Part shown: in pieces, positions 23,356 to 34,099 of the stretch | Numbering within the stretch: the stretch's first letter is position 1 | Layout: the number at the start of each line of letters is the position of its first letter | DNA from: Phorcus lineatus | Lineage: Eukaryota > Mollusca > Gastropoda > Trochida > Trochidae | Direction of reading: 5' to 3' | Length of the DNA: 64,000 nucleotides | Assembly: GCA_921293015.1 (NCBI GenBank) | Contig: OV121096.1 | Location: 24,811,729-24,875,728, forward strand | Translations under genes and position numbers: made by a program | The notes under the pieces: generated by a model | Told to the model about the DNA's origin: nothing | The model's database searches: none | Seen by the model: the letters and a program-made list of their open reading frames with translations, nothing else

Positions 23356-23965
23356 AGTCAACGCCCCGATTCAGCTACTACCCTGAAGTCACCACGCCAA
23401 TCCAACATCCACTCTGAAGTCAACGCTCCAATTCAGACCCAATCTGAAGCCACCACGCCAATCCAGCACAATCTATGAAGTCATCATTCCAGTTCAGTAG
23501 CCGCTCTGAAGCTACCACTCTAATTTAGCACCCACTCTGACGCCACCACGTCAATCCAGTACCAACTCTGAAGCCACCTCGCCAATCCAGTTCCAACTCT
23601 AACGTCACCACGCCAATTCAGTATCCAATCTGACGTAACCACTCAAATCCAGCACCCACTTTGAAGTCCTCGTACAAATCAAGCAAACATTTTGAAGTCC
23701 CTATTTAAATTCAATAGCCGCTCTAAAGCTACCACTCTACTTAAGTACCCTTTGTGACGCCACCAATCAAACCCAGTAACCACTCCGAAGCCACAACGCT
23801 AATTCAGCAACCACTCTGAATTCACGACGCAAATTCAGTACCCACTCTGAATTCACCACGCCAATCCAGCACCCACGCTGAAGTCACCATGTCAACCAAA
23901 CACCTACTCTGAAGCCACAACGTCAATCCAGCAACCACTTTTAATTCATCCCGCTAAATCAGCGT
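23325..23965 (+). repeat. ~39 bp minisatellite over the gene 3' end
   Basis: About fifteen diverged units of the form CCACGCCAATCCAGCACC followed by CACTCTGAAGTCA. The gene's stop codon TGA is the TGA of CACTCTGAAG in the first unit. The rest would be 3' untranslated or flanking DNA. Confidence 0.85.
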
Positions 23966-24106
23966 ATATGAATCCGCGATCGCTCCTTCCTGTTATATAT
24001 ACGTCAAGTCCGTTTTAACATGGCCCATTTGTTACAGAGCTGAACGTGATAAGAAATGCCGTAAATAGCCTATTTTGGAAGCGACAGGCCGATTCAATGC
24101 CAGTAC

Positions 24107-24570
24107 CATTCTCTCCCAGCAGAGGTAGCTGCGTCATAAATTCCTATACAACCTCTGTCTTAATACGAAGGTTTCTCGGGTTTCAGGCAGTTTCCCCTAG
24201 CGGGACAATTTTGCAACTTAAACTACCTGGCAATATTTCAGCCAATGAAAATACCGAATGCAGGAATAACATATTAGACTTACATACACATAGGCCTATG
24301 CAATTATGTAGCCGCAATATGAGCCGTATGTGTTCTATAAAGACGACTCAAAGTGCGAGGTGCATATTCGAATAAAGTTTAGCTTTTGTAAAGCTTCCGG
24401 AAATAACTTAAGCAATTCGAATGATAACTTTTGAAACGGCGTCGCTGATTGCACAACTAACTTTGATTCCATCCATTCAGCGTTCTATATTTCGTGCCCG
24501 AGAAACCTTCGTATTAAGAAAGAGGATGTATATGAATTTATGACGGAGCTACCTCTGTGGTGAGAGAATG
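24107..24570 (+). mobile_element. Mutator-like MITE, copy 3
   Basis: 464 bp between CATTCTCTCCCAGCAG and CTGTGGTGAGAGAATG. Flanked by TGCCAGTAC (24098-24106) and TGCCAATAC (24571-24579), a 9 bp target duplication with one change. The interior matches copy 1 and, inverted, copy 2. The open frame at 24046-24375 is interior MITE sequence, not a gene. An AATAAA at about 24371 lies downstream of the six-Cys gene and might serve as its polyadenylation signal, but this is only a possibility. Confidence 0.85.
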
Positions 24571-24579
24571 TGCCAATAC

Positions 24580-26160
24580 AGGTTCCGTTGTTTCTTGGCA
24601 TTATTTTGGTCTTTGATACGAGACAAAATACCGTATCATATGTTGTTGATATAAATTTCAAAGGTATACGAAATAGTTTTTAATGAACATCAAAAACAAG
24701 ATTTATATCAATCTCAACCAGAATTGGTAATGACTTCGGAGATCTATTTATAATAAGTAAACATCCGATTTTTATTTTGTCATCAGCTGTCACAAAAAAC
24801 CTCAAAGCAACGATTAAAAGAGTATTACTTGATCGGTGACACCCTTGCTAAGGTTTGTCAACTTTTGTGACTGAAACTTGGTGTCTTTTTAACTTGTAAC
24901 GAAGCATTCTTCCGCTAAAAGGCACGAGCGTCTAAATGCTTATAATAGTACATGGAAATGCGCCCGTAAAATATCGAAATATACATTTTCCTTAAATTGA
25001 ATGATAATACATATTAAGGATAAAAATATTTTTGATGTTTTAACGTAGTAAATATATACAATTCTATGTCATTTTACCAAGGAATACCATTAAAACATTT
25101 AAGTAAACCTTAAAGAAATCGAAGAGTAAATATAAGGCATAACAAAAACATGTTTTACTTAACTTGGTCGTTCCTTTTGAATATTATTTTTCAGCAATGT
25201 CAATATCTTTCAAAATGTTTGGGAAGTTTTTCAAAATTGGATTTTATTTTTCCCAAACTTGAAGTATAAAATTTAAAAAATAACTTTTAGCTGAAATCAG
25301 CATTTGAATACGCAATTGGTTATTACCTGTCACTCCAAAGGGTAAAAAATTTACTTGTATCTGGCGTTTTCAATAAAGAATTTGTATATACGAAATTTTT
25401 TATTATATATTGTGTTGATAGTTTTTCACGCTTTTCGAGATTACATGATATATCGTCATGTTCTATCCTGGTTACTATTTCATGATATTCTACTGATATC
25501 GCATTGATATCATTTTAGAGGAGGTAAGACCACAAAGCATTTTTGACATGTATGACTGTGAAACTTGCGATGTTCGGTGTGTACAATTTGTAAATAATGC
25601 AAAAAGATAAGAGGGCCTCACATGTATTTATAAGTTCTTACTGTGACTTGATGCTTGACACATTATATAAAATTATATATGCGCATGTGTATTCAAAATA
25701 TTCTTGACAGGTATTTTTAGGCTCGTATAGAATTAACTTCCAAAAATCAAAATCTTCTTGCTAAGAGTTTGAGCATTGCATCAGATTTTTAAATTGGCCT
25801 ACAGGATTTAATTGGCGAGTTTAGCTAACCATTCAACCATGTATATCACGTGATTAATATACCAGCTAATGCAATGACTACAGATTTTTTTTATACCTAT
25901 GTTCAACATATCTGTATCAATCACACATTACATGGTTGCAAAAATAAGATTGTTCCGTGTTCAAATAGTGGACAATTGTGCATGATGTTTTGGGAGATTT
26001 GCACCATCACATGCACTGGCAGACCTCCGAAAGCCGCCAAAGTTTGCGACTAAAAACATGGAAAAACGTAATATTTCCCTTAACGAATTATAGGTTCATT
26101 GTCCTAACATTACGTCACATGTAAACCATAACCAGTTGGGTTTCAAATTAAATCACTAAT
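24580..26160. other. AT-rich non-coding DNA
   Basis: No exon or known repeat seen. The open frame at 25850-26053 has no recognisable domain. Confidence 0.45.
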
Positions 26161-26164
26161 CTAA

Positions 26165-26486
26165 GGTGAGGTGAGGTGAAATGAGTTGGTGTTTAACGCC
26201 GCTTTCAAGATTATTTCACTTATATCGCGGCTGCTAGTATTATTGCAGGGAGAAAGCGCGCAACACCATTGTGGCTATGCATTGCGGTGAAAACTGCAAG
26301 GATCAGCTGTAACTAGCGAACCATGGGTGGTACTACGCTGAATTTCAGTGTAGCATTGCACCCAAACCTGACTGCGTGTAGAACAGTTTTCTACTGCAAA
26401 CAATGTTGCCGAGCCCCTGGCGGGATTCGAACCACGAACGTCCTGGTCCGACGCCGAACGTGCTAACCACTGCGCTATCCCGCCCC
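26165..26486 (-). mobile_element. tRNA-headed SINE, copy 1
   Basis: Read on the minus strand, the element starts GGGGCGGGATAGCGCAGTGG (box A-like, TAGCGCAGTGGTTAGC), carries a box B GGTTCGAATCC, and ends with the tail-side block CGTTAAACACCAACTCA and CTCACCTCACC. Copies at 28835-29117 and 46296-46610 have the same order, with shorter fragments at 26885-27180. It is transcribed by RNA polymerase III in related SINEs; no protein is encoded. Confidence 0.85.
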
Positions 26487-26571
26487 CTATAGTAAAAGAT
26501 TTTGTCTCAATATTACCGATGTTCCTTGGATTCTTATGAGTAGTATATATATGTCAAATAGTTTGTAAAAA

Positions 26572-26884
26572 GGAGTGAGTGAGTGAGTTGGGGTTTAACG
26601 TGTATTCAACAGTATTTCAGTTACGAAACACGTGGATGACAAGCATCCAAAAGAGAGTGGACAGACGAGGGAGAAAGAGATCGACAGGATGAGGGAAAAT
26701 ACGGAAAAAGGCATAGTGAGAGATAGACAACAGGTTTTAGAAGGACTCAAATTTAATAGGCTTCTACCCGTCGACCTATCCGGCGTGGGTGCCCCTACCA
26801 GGAGCATGTTAGCTCCAGCTGGCATAGCTCTCAGGGTCCGTGAAGCACGCAAACCACCACACCACGATAAGGTATTGAGTCTGG
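26572..26884 (+). repeat. GAGTGAGTGAGTTGG-ended repeat, left arm
   Basis: Starts GAGTGAGTGAGTTGGGGTTT and continues through CTTCTACCCGTCGACCT and CATAGCTCTCAGGGTC to GATAAGGTATTGAG. The same element lies in opposite orientation at 27181-27592. Overlapping open frames on both strands (26595-26924 and 26632-26895) are not preserved between the two arms. Confidence 0.65.
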
Positions 26885-27180
26885 AGATGAGGTGAGGTGA
26901 GTTGGTGTTTAACGGCGCTTTCAAGATTATTTCACTTATATCGCAGGGAGAAGGCCCGCATCACAATTGTGACAATGCATTGCGGTGAAACCTGCGAGCA
27001 CCGGCTGGAGGTGAGATAAGTTGGTGTTTAACGCCGCTTTCAAGATTATTTCACTTTTATCGCGGCTGCTAGTAATAATGCAGGGAGAAAGCCCGCAACA
27101 CTATTGTGGCTATGCATTGCGGTGAAACCTGCGAGCATCGGCTGGAACTAACGACCCGTGGGTAGTACTGCGCTGAATTT
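26885..27180 (-). mobile_element. Two partial SINE copies
   Basis: Two adjacent fragments of the tRNA-headed SINE, each starting GTTGGTGTTTAACG on the plus strand (26885-27008 and 27009-27180). Both lack the tRNA-like head. They sit between the two inverted arms of the flanking repeat. Confidence 0.75.
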
Positions 27181-27592
27181 AAAGAGAAAGGATTGGGTAC
27201 GTTTAATCTAACTCTCCAAAGTTAGTATCACTCCATGATTTACACGGTATATCGATAACGCTCACATCATGGCCACCATTGCCTCAATACCTTATCGCAG
27301 TTTGCGTGCTTAAGAGACCCAAGAGCTATCCCAGCCGGAGCTTACCAGATCTTGGTGGGGGCACCCCAAGGCAAGTCGACGGGTAGAAGCCAAACCAAAT
27401 TTGAGTCGTTCTCAAACCTGCCGTCTTTCTCTTACCATGCCTATCTTTTCCGTCTTTTCCCTCATCTTTTTTTTTATCCCTTTCTCCCTGATCTGTCAAA
27501 ACTCTTTTGGATGATATCATCCACCTGTTGAATTACTGAAAGATCTTTTAAAACACGTTAAACACCAACTCACTCACTCTTTCTCTCACTGA
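27181..27592 (-). repeat. GAGTGAGTGAGTTGG-ended repeat, right arm
   Basis: Reverse-complement counterpart of 26572-26884: on the minus strand it reads GAGTGAGTGAGTTGGTGTTT, then CTTCTACCCGTCGACTTG, then GGGATAGCTCTTGGGTC and GATAAGGTATTGAGG. Together the two arms and the SINE fragments form a 1 kb inverted structure. Confidence 0.65.
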
Positions 27593-27912
27593 ACTGATCC
27601 AAACTAGCTAATCATAAAAATTCCTAAAAAACCGGAACTCAAACGAACTGCTAGTCCGGATGAAAACTTACCTCTCAGGCTTTAAAATTATAACCATGAA
27701 GAAATTATTATTTCAAACAAAGTTACTGCAAGTAACACATATGTACATACACATAATATTTATGAACTCGTTATGCATTCTCCTCGTGATACACAAGTCT
27801 CGGTTCTATGGTGGCCAATTAGTTTGATGCATGCGGAGTTCAGCGTTGACCACACAACAGTCCCTAAGGAAAAATGGTTGTGCTGTGAAGTGATTTGGCT
27901 AGCATTAAGTAG

Positions 27913-28087
27913 TAGTTACTTCATCCATAAACGAGAGGTGGATCCAGTTACACCACACCTGATCGCTGTTTGATTGACAGCTGAATTCGTCGAGGACGGT
28001 AATCCGAGACGCAAATTCAGCTGTCAATCAAACAGCGATCAGGTGTGGTGTAACTAGATCCATCTCGAGTGATTGGATGAAGTAACT
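27913..28087. repeat. 74 bp-arm inverted repeat (foldback)
   Basis: Arms 27913-27986 and 28014-28087 match as reverse complements with roughly eight differences, separated by 27 bases. The inner 40 bp of each arm (TACACCACACCTGATCGC and CTGTTTGATTGACAGC) is perfect. Probably a foldback or MITE insertion. The DNA at 27593-27912 shows nothing else. Confidence 0.85.
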
Positions 28088-28426
28088 GCTTTGTACCACG
28101 CCCACATTGCACGTTGTCAAAATCTGAACGAGATCTGCGCGGGATATTTGAATTTGTAATCATTCAGTTTCACACCGCCACAATGTCGAGTCACGAGTGG
28201 GATGACATGATTGACGCCGCCACACAAATAATGAAAAATGGATTATCTTTGATAGTTCAATTTGTTTGAATGTGTATGGTGCTCGTTGCCATTAAAACTT
28301 GAATTACTTGTCATTTTTTTAGAAAATTTACATCCTTTCAACTAATTCCTTAAGGGCGTGAACAAAAGGCGTGGCTTGCTAAACTGCAGCGAGCCAATGA
28401 GATATCTACCTTCAATGGTTACTTCA

Positions 28427-28459
28427 GGCCGTGGTGTAACTATTAGGTACACCACGGCC
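28427..28459. repeat. 12 bp-arm hairpin related to the foldback
   Basis: GGCCGTGGTGTA and TACACCACGGCC flank a 9-base loop. The GTGGTGTAACT core also occurs in the right arm of the 28 kb foldback, suggesting a related family. The flanking 28100-28830 shows no gene. Confidence 0.7.
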
Positions 28460-28834
28460 GACATCAAAGGGACCGACGCGTGGGCATGGTACAATTGGAC
28501 ATGTCTACAATCATCTGATTTTACAATGAATTTAATCATCCCATTATAGTTAAGTTTCCTTAAAAATCAAGATAAACAAGATATAATTATAATTGTAAAC
28601 AACAGCGGCCAACACGAATAGGTTATTAGTTTACCATTTCTACAAAGACTCTCTTACAGTGTTAAAATTTTGAACAAGGGCGGATGAGTTTATCATGATG
28701 TTTGTCCATGCTTTCGTTTTATTTTTGGAACTTTATTGAACTATTCAATGGAAATGGGCTGTTGTAGCAGTATTTCCTCTTCTTCAGTCGTAGATTTTGT
28801 CCTGCGTCACGCTGCAGGAGATTTATTTTATTGG

Positions 28835-29117
28835 TGAGGTGAGGTGATGTGAGTTGGGATTTAACGCCGCTTTCAAGATTATTTCACTTATATCGCGGCT
28901 GCTAGAATTATTATCGGTGAAACCTGCGAGCATCGGCTGAAACTAGCGAACCATGGGTGGTACTGCCCTGAATTTCAGTGTAGCATTGCAACCAAACCTG
29001 ACTGCGTGTAGAACAGTTCTCTACTGCAGACAAAGTTGCCGAGCCCCTGGCGGGATTCGAAACACGGACCTCCTGATCCGAAGCCGAACACGCTAACCAC
29101 TGCGCTATCCCGCCCCC
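28835..29117 (-). mobile_element. tRNA-headed SINE, copy 2
   Basis: Same family as 26165-26486, with an internal deletion. It is flanked by a 12 bp target duplication: TTATTTTATTGG (28823-28834) and TTATTTCATTGG (29118-29129), differing at one base. This fixes the element ends and supports insertion by target-primed reverse transcription. Confidence 0.88.
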
Positions 29118-29129
29118 TTATTTCATTGG

Positions 29130-29737
29130 TTTCTGCTCGCTCCTCAGGGATGCGAACATTTCATAGACGTTTGGGCAAGCTTTGGCGATGACTTCTTATG
29201 TCATCCATGACAACATTCGAGACTTTTCGGATTTTTATTCAACAACTTGGATATGGATTGGTAAACAAGCCATATTGGCTTATTTTAATACCACTCATTA
29301 CGTTTATACAAAACAAAATACATTATTGAACAATATGATACATGGAAGAAGCCCTGAGTATATGCACACCGATTATTTCTTTTAATGGAACAGTTGTGAC
29401 AAGCGGAAAAGTAATGTAATGCGTCTTCATAGGGGTGACCTTAGGAAGCGGATGAATTTTGATCTATGTGCCATTCATTGTTCGCACATTTCAGTCAATT
29501 ACACAAACGAACAAGTAAAAATTATTGAACATTTGCTTTAAGGTGTACTGTCGACGATTTGCGGGGCAGTTAGACAAACAAGCGATGTGTTCATTTACAA
29601 AGACACTTACCCTATGTCCCCGCTGATGAGAGACAAGCACTTGAATATTCATCCTTGTTCAAAATGACCAACATATGGCTCCAGATTATTACGGTTATCT
29701 TTTACCAGCAAGAGTGTCACATTTGATAATAATCTGA
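29130..29737. other. Non-coding DNA
   Basis: No gene or repeat recognised. The open frame at 29182-29385 has no domain or splice context. Confidence 0.4.
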
Positions 29738-29781
29738 ACGCCAAAAGAAATCTTACACCTTTTTGAATTTGAATATCAAAA

Positions 29782-31297
29782 TAGAGCCATGGGCTCTGTA
29801 GCTCATCAGACTTTTGATAGAAATAGGTGTTTGGGTTTAGACCATGGGGTCATGGGCAGTGTAGGAAAGATAGCCTGTCCCAACGTCCGAGTTATTCACA
29901 ATCAAATTAAAAATGCCCATTGCCCATTTGGGGTCAAGGGGTCACCAAACCTACAATTCAGAATCCCCATTGTCCCCATTGTCCAAGGAGTCTACACACA
30001 ACTATTAAGCTATCAAGACCTTTTGGAACTGGAGAAGAAGATGAAAGTAGGATTTTAAGGTTTTGACCCCTGTGACCCCATTTGGGGTCAAGTGGTCACC
30101 AAACCTACAATTTAGGATCCCCAGTGTCCAAGGAGTCTACACATAATTTTTCAGCTCTCTAGACCTTTTGGAACTAGGGAAAAAGATGAAATTAGTTTTT
30201 TTTTAGGTTTTGACCCCTGTGACCCCATTTGGGGTCATGGGGTCACCAAACCTACAATTTAGAATCCCCGTTGGCCAAAGAGTCTTCACACACCTTTTCA
30301 GCTCTCTAGACCTTTTGGAACTGGAGAAGAAGATGAAAATAGGTTTTTCAGGTTTTGACCCCTGTGACCCCATTTGGGGTCATGGGGTCACCAAACCTAC
30401 AATTTAGAATCTCCAGTGCCCAAGGAGTCTACATACAACTATTCAGCTCTATGGACCTTTTGGAACTGGAGAAGAAGATGAAAATAGGTTTTTCATGTTT
30501 TGACCCCTCTGACCTCATTTGGGGTCATGGGGTCACCAAACCTACAATTTAGAATTCCCGTTGGCCAAAAAGTCTTCACACAATTTTTCAGCTCTTTAGA
30601 CCTTTTGGAACTAGGGAAAAAGATGAAATTAGGTTGTTTAGGTTTTGACCCCTGTGACCCCATTTGGGGTCATGGGGTCACCAAACCTATAATTTAGAAT
30701 CCCCGTTGGCCAAGGAGTCTACACACACCTTTTCAGCTCTCTAGACCTTTTGGAACTGGAGAAGAAGATGAAAATAGGTTTTTCAGGTTTTGACCCCTGT
30801 GACCCCATTTGGGGTCATGGGGTCACCAAACCTACAATTTAGAATCTCCAGTGCCCAAGGAGTCTACATACAACAATTCAGCTCTATGGACCTTTTGGAA
30901 CTGGAGAAGAAGATGAAAATAGGTTTTTCATGTTTTGACCCCTCTGACCTCATTTGGGGTCATGGGGTCACAAAATCTACAATTTAGAATCCCCATTGGC
31001 CAAGAAGTCTACACACAACTTTTCAGCTCTCTGGACCTTTTGGAACTGGAGAAGAAGATTAAAATAGATTTTTAAGGTTTTGACCCTTGTGACCCCATTT
31101 GGGGTCATGGGGTCACGAAATCTACAATTTAGAATCCCCATTTGCCAAGGAGTATGCACATAAAATTTCAGCTCTCTAGAGTCATTGGTTCTGGAGAAGA
31201 AGTCGAAAAAGTGAAAAGTTTACGGACGGATGGATGGACGGACGCCGGACGCCATGCCATGCCATAAGCCCATCGGGTCTTTCAGACCTGATGAGCT
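29782..31297 (+). mobile_element. Pearl/Helentron-like non-autonomous element
   Basis: Inserted in the Tc1 element. It has short terminal inverted repeats (AGCTCATCAG at 29800-29809, CTGATGAGCT at 31288-31297), a core of tandem 145 bp repeats, then a short ACGG/ATGG microsatellite (31222-31245). A 3' hairpin with a 10-base stem and 3-base loop lies at 31271-31293. This order of left flank, tandem core, ACGG-type microsatellite and right flank is that of the pearl elements of bivalves, now regarded as Helentron-associated. It has no coding capacity. Confidence 0.75.
29919..31215 (+). repeat. 145 bp tandem repeat with trimer higher order
   Basis: Unit starts (TGACCCC) fall at 30064, 30211, 30356, 30501, 30646, 30791, 30936 and 31081, preceded by one degenerate unit near 29919. 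Period is 145 bp (one step of 147). Units at 30211/30646 and 30356/30791 resemble each other more than their neighbours, which gives a 435 bp higher-order period. Each unit carries the palindrome TGACCCCATTTGGGGTCA. The run of 65-codon frames across it is a by-product of the repeat. Confidence 0.93.
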
Positions 31298-31985
31298 AAT
31301 AAAAAGTGACGTGTTCAGAGGTATTTGCTTTGTTGTGTTGTAACACTCAATCAGTTTAGTGTTTTGTGCTAAAATAGCAGACCTGTAACTTTAATGGTAA
31401 GTAAGTTATCGCCAATTCATGGGTGGGGTCAATTGTCCTATTTCCGATCATGCACAAAAACAACTAAATCATAGAATAATCATTAGTTTAATGACAAATT
31501 GTATGTGATCAGTATCTGGTATGTCCGCCGTTGGCATTCAAACATGCCTGAACTGGTCATCTCACAGAAAACGTCAGTCGTCTGATGAAAGCAGCTGGTA
31601 TCTGCCCCCATTCGGCCATCAATGCAAAAATAAGTTGTTGACGTGTGTGTGGTTGGTGTCGACGTTGACGAATCCTTCGATCGATGTAATCCCAGAGGTG
31701 CTCGATGAGATTCATATCGGGAGATCTGGCAGGCCAAGGCAAAACGTGGACGTTATTGACGTTGAGGTACTGTAACGTCACTCTGGCTACATGAGGACGA
31801 GCATTGTCCTGTTGAAAAAGGGTGTTTGAATGGCGTTGTAAGAATGGGATGACCTCTGGCTGTAGGACCCTGTCAATGTATCTCTGTGCGGTCAGATTGC
31901 CGTCAATGACAATGAGGTAGGTGGTTGCGTTGCCGTGTATCCCACCCCACCCATTACGCTGCCTCCAATTCTCAATGGTTCAATA

Positions 31986-34099
31986 TCTTTGATTGAGTGA
32001 CAATATTATGAACAGATTAAAATTTTTCTAGGTTGGCCTCTTGTGTTGAGCCCGGATGACCAAAGCGAATTGACGACAGATTAAACCCTGGAAATGGATC
32101 TATTTTTAGAATATAGGTCACAATTGATAGCGTCCAGCACCGCTCAAAGTGTTCGATTCTTTTGCAAATTCATATTTCCACATGTATCACTAATTGTTTC
32201 TCAACTTTTAAGGATTGCCAGTACAAGATATGTTAAATTACTCTCTAAAGCATAGTTCACTACCTCTATCTTCGTCTGCCACGAAGCGATATCACACAAG
32301 TTGACTCGCCTTTAGGACATTCTCTACTTATCGACTTGTAGCTGCTTGTTTCTCGCGTGTGCCGTTGTAAAGGATGGTTTTTTCTAATATGGAATAGAGT
32401 TTTCTAACCTTTCATGCGACATTTACGCGTCTAATTATATAATTTAGTACACGTGTGGTCATGAAGAATTGTACTGTCTTTTTGATTCTTAAAAACCACT
32501 GTTCCCTTTAAATTTTGAGATTTGCAGAAACAATCGTTTTCCGTATTAAAGGTTGCCAATTATTTCGGAAAACCCACATGGATACGTGGTTCTATATTTA
32601 ATACAGATGTGTTCATTGGTTTACGATATTGCCGAAATACAAAGAGGCTAAGTATGATTGGTTAAAAGTTCCTTTGAAAATTCCAAGGGTTATATAGTGA
32701 GAAATTCCAGCTGTTAAGATGGTTGGCGGCCTCCAACCAATAAACCCTAACACCGGGCATGCTACTTTTTAAATTTAACCGTCCCACTTAAAGAAAAACC
32801 GACTCGAGTTGTCGGACAGACGCGACTTTTCTACGCTGATAATCTTCAAGTAAATAGCATCTTGATTGTATACACCTGGTAGAAATTATAGCAACACTTG
32901 CTTTTCAACGACTCTCGTCATGCAAATAATTGACATTTGTTCAGTTTAATCTTTTTGCTTAAGGTTGAACCATGTCTTACGTCTCACTGACGTAACCCTT
33001 ATAAAAATAAAAACTCATAAAAACTCGAAAAACGTTTTACAAATGAAAATTAATTTAAAAAGATGAACAACGATTATCCAAAAAAGAGGCTTTTGTTAAC
33101 ATTTTCACGTACCATCTTTCCGGTGTTTTGTTTGAGTAGAAACTCTGCAGCAATTGGGCAGGTTACGCAATCTTATTTACATAGAACTATTAGCACCCTA
33201 TGACCAGCATACTCTATTGGAGTGAGATTTATGGGGGTAGAGATCTGGGTGTTATCCGATAACATTGCAGGTATTGTAGGCACCAGACAACAGACAAGGT
33301 AAGTCGAACTATGCATTTCATCTTATACATTTAGTATTTTGCTTTCGTTATTTTTACACAATTTGTATTTTTATATAAAGTAATTATTTAAGAAGTCTAT
33401 ATAAATTGTTCATACAATATTGTTTCCCCTCCGTTACATGTATGTGTAGTTATATTTCACGAAAGCTGTGCATACAGAAGTGTTAAAAATCGCGTTCTAT
33501 ATGTATCTATCACATAAAATGGTATAAAGGGATATTATTACACGAGGAAACATAGTGATGATGCATATTGATCATCTGTATTCTCTTACAAATGATAGCC
33601 ACCTTTTAAGTAATAATAAATAGTTACACGCTATTAACCAACAAAGTTTCGTTCTTGTAGGATTATTAATATAATATTAAAGGCAGATATTAATTTCTAA
33701 GTTGGAATGATATGTAAATATGAGAATGATTTGATATTCATATTAAATCTTATGTAAACAACAATGTGTGGAAGTTAAATCACTTACCTTGATATTGTCT
33801 AATTGATGGTATAAACTAGTAAATCTTCAGATAATTATCTGAAAAAATATATAATTTTACAATACTTAATAGAGAAAACTGGAGGAAATATATCGAATGT
33901 TTACCGTGAGATCATTTGATACCGAATACTTAATATCATTTTCATATGATCAACTCGTTGGAAAAGTGAAACGATATGAATGATCTTTTCTTAAATATAT
34001 AGTTACATAGTTAATATACCTTGTAACTACATCAAATGAGACACAGATCAATATACAAAACTTGGGAGTGTTTTCTTATTAAATGAGTCAAAATTAGTT
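31986..34099. other. Non-coding DNA with a possible promoter
   Basis: No coding exon was seen. A TTATATAG box lies at about 32692, and a consensus donor CAAG|GTAAGT at 33299 ends a stretch that could be a 5' untranslated exon. The evidence is weak. Confidence 0.3.

Larger units (their letters stand above)
29738..31985 (-). mobile_element. Tc1-like transposon, 5'-truncated and interrupted
   Basis: The minus strand encodes the C-terminal half of a Tc1/mariner transposase from about 31985 to a stop at 31509. Readable blocks are FQQDNARPH with the second catalytic Asp, WPARSPDMNLIEHLWD with the catalytic Glu 34 residues later (a DD34E arrangement), and the end ACLNANGGHTRY. Frames shift more than once. 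The terminal-repeat-like ACGCCAAAAGAAATCTTAC lies at 29742-29760, but 1.5 kb of pearl-like DNA separates it from the coding end. The first catalytic Asp region and the 5' end are missing, so the element is dead. Confidence 0.88.

Noticed and set aside
26411-26486. tRNA gene on the minus strand (also at 29041-29116)
   Set aside because: The A and B boxes are the head of a SINE. The sequence continues into a SINE body and does not form an intact tRNA.
26632-26895. 87-codon basic frame, with a 109-codon frame on the other strand
   Set aside because: Both lie in a dispersed repeat, and the inverted copy at 27181-27592 does not preserve either.
30210-30987. A ladder of 65-codon open frames starting MTPVTPFGVMGSPNLQF
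   Set aside because: They arise from the 145 bp repeat. The period is not a multiple of three, so each frame ends one unit on; there is no gene.
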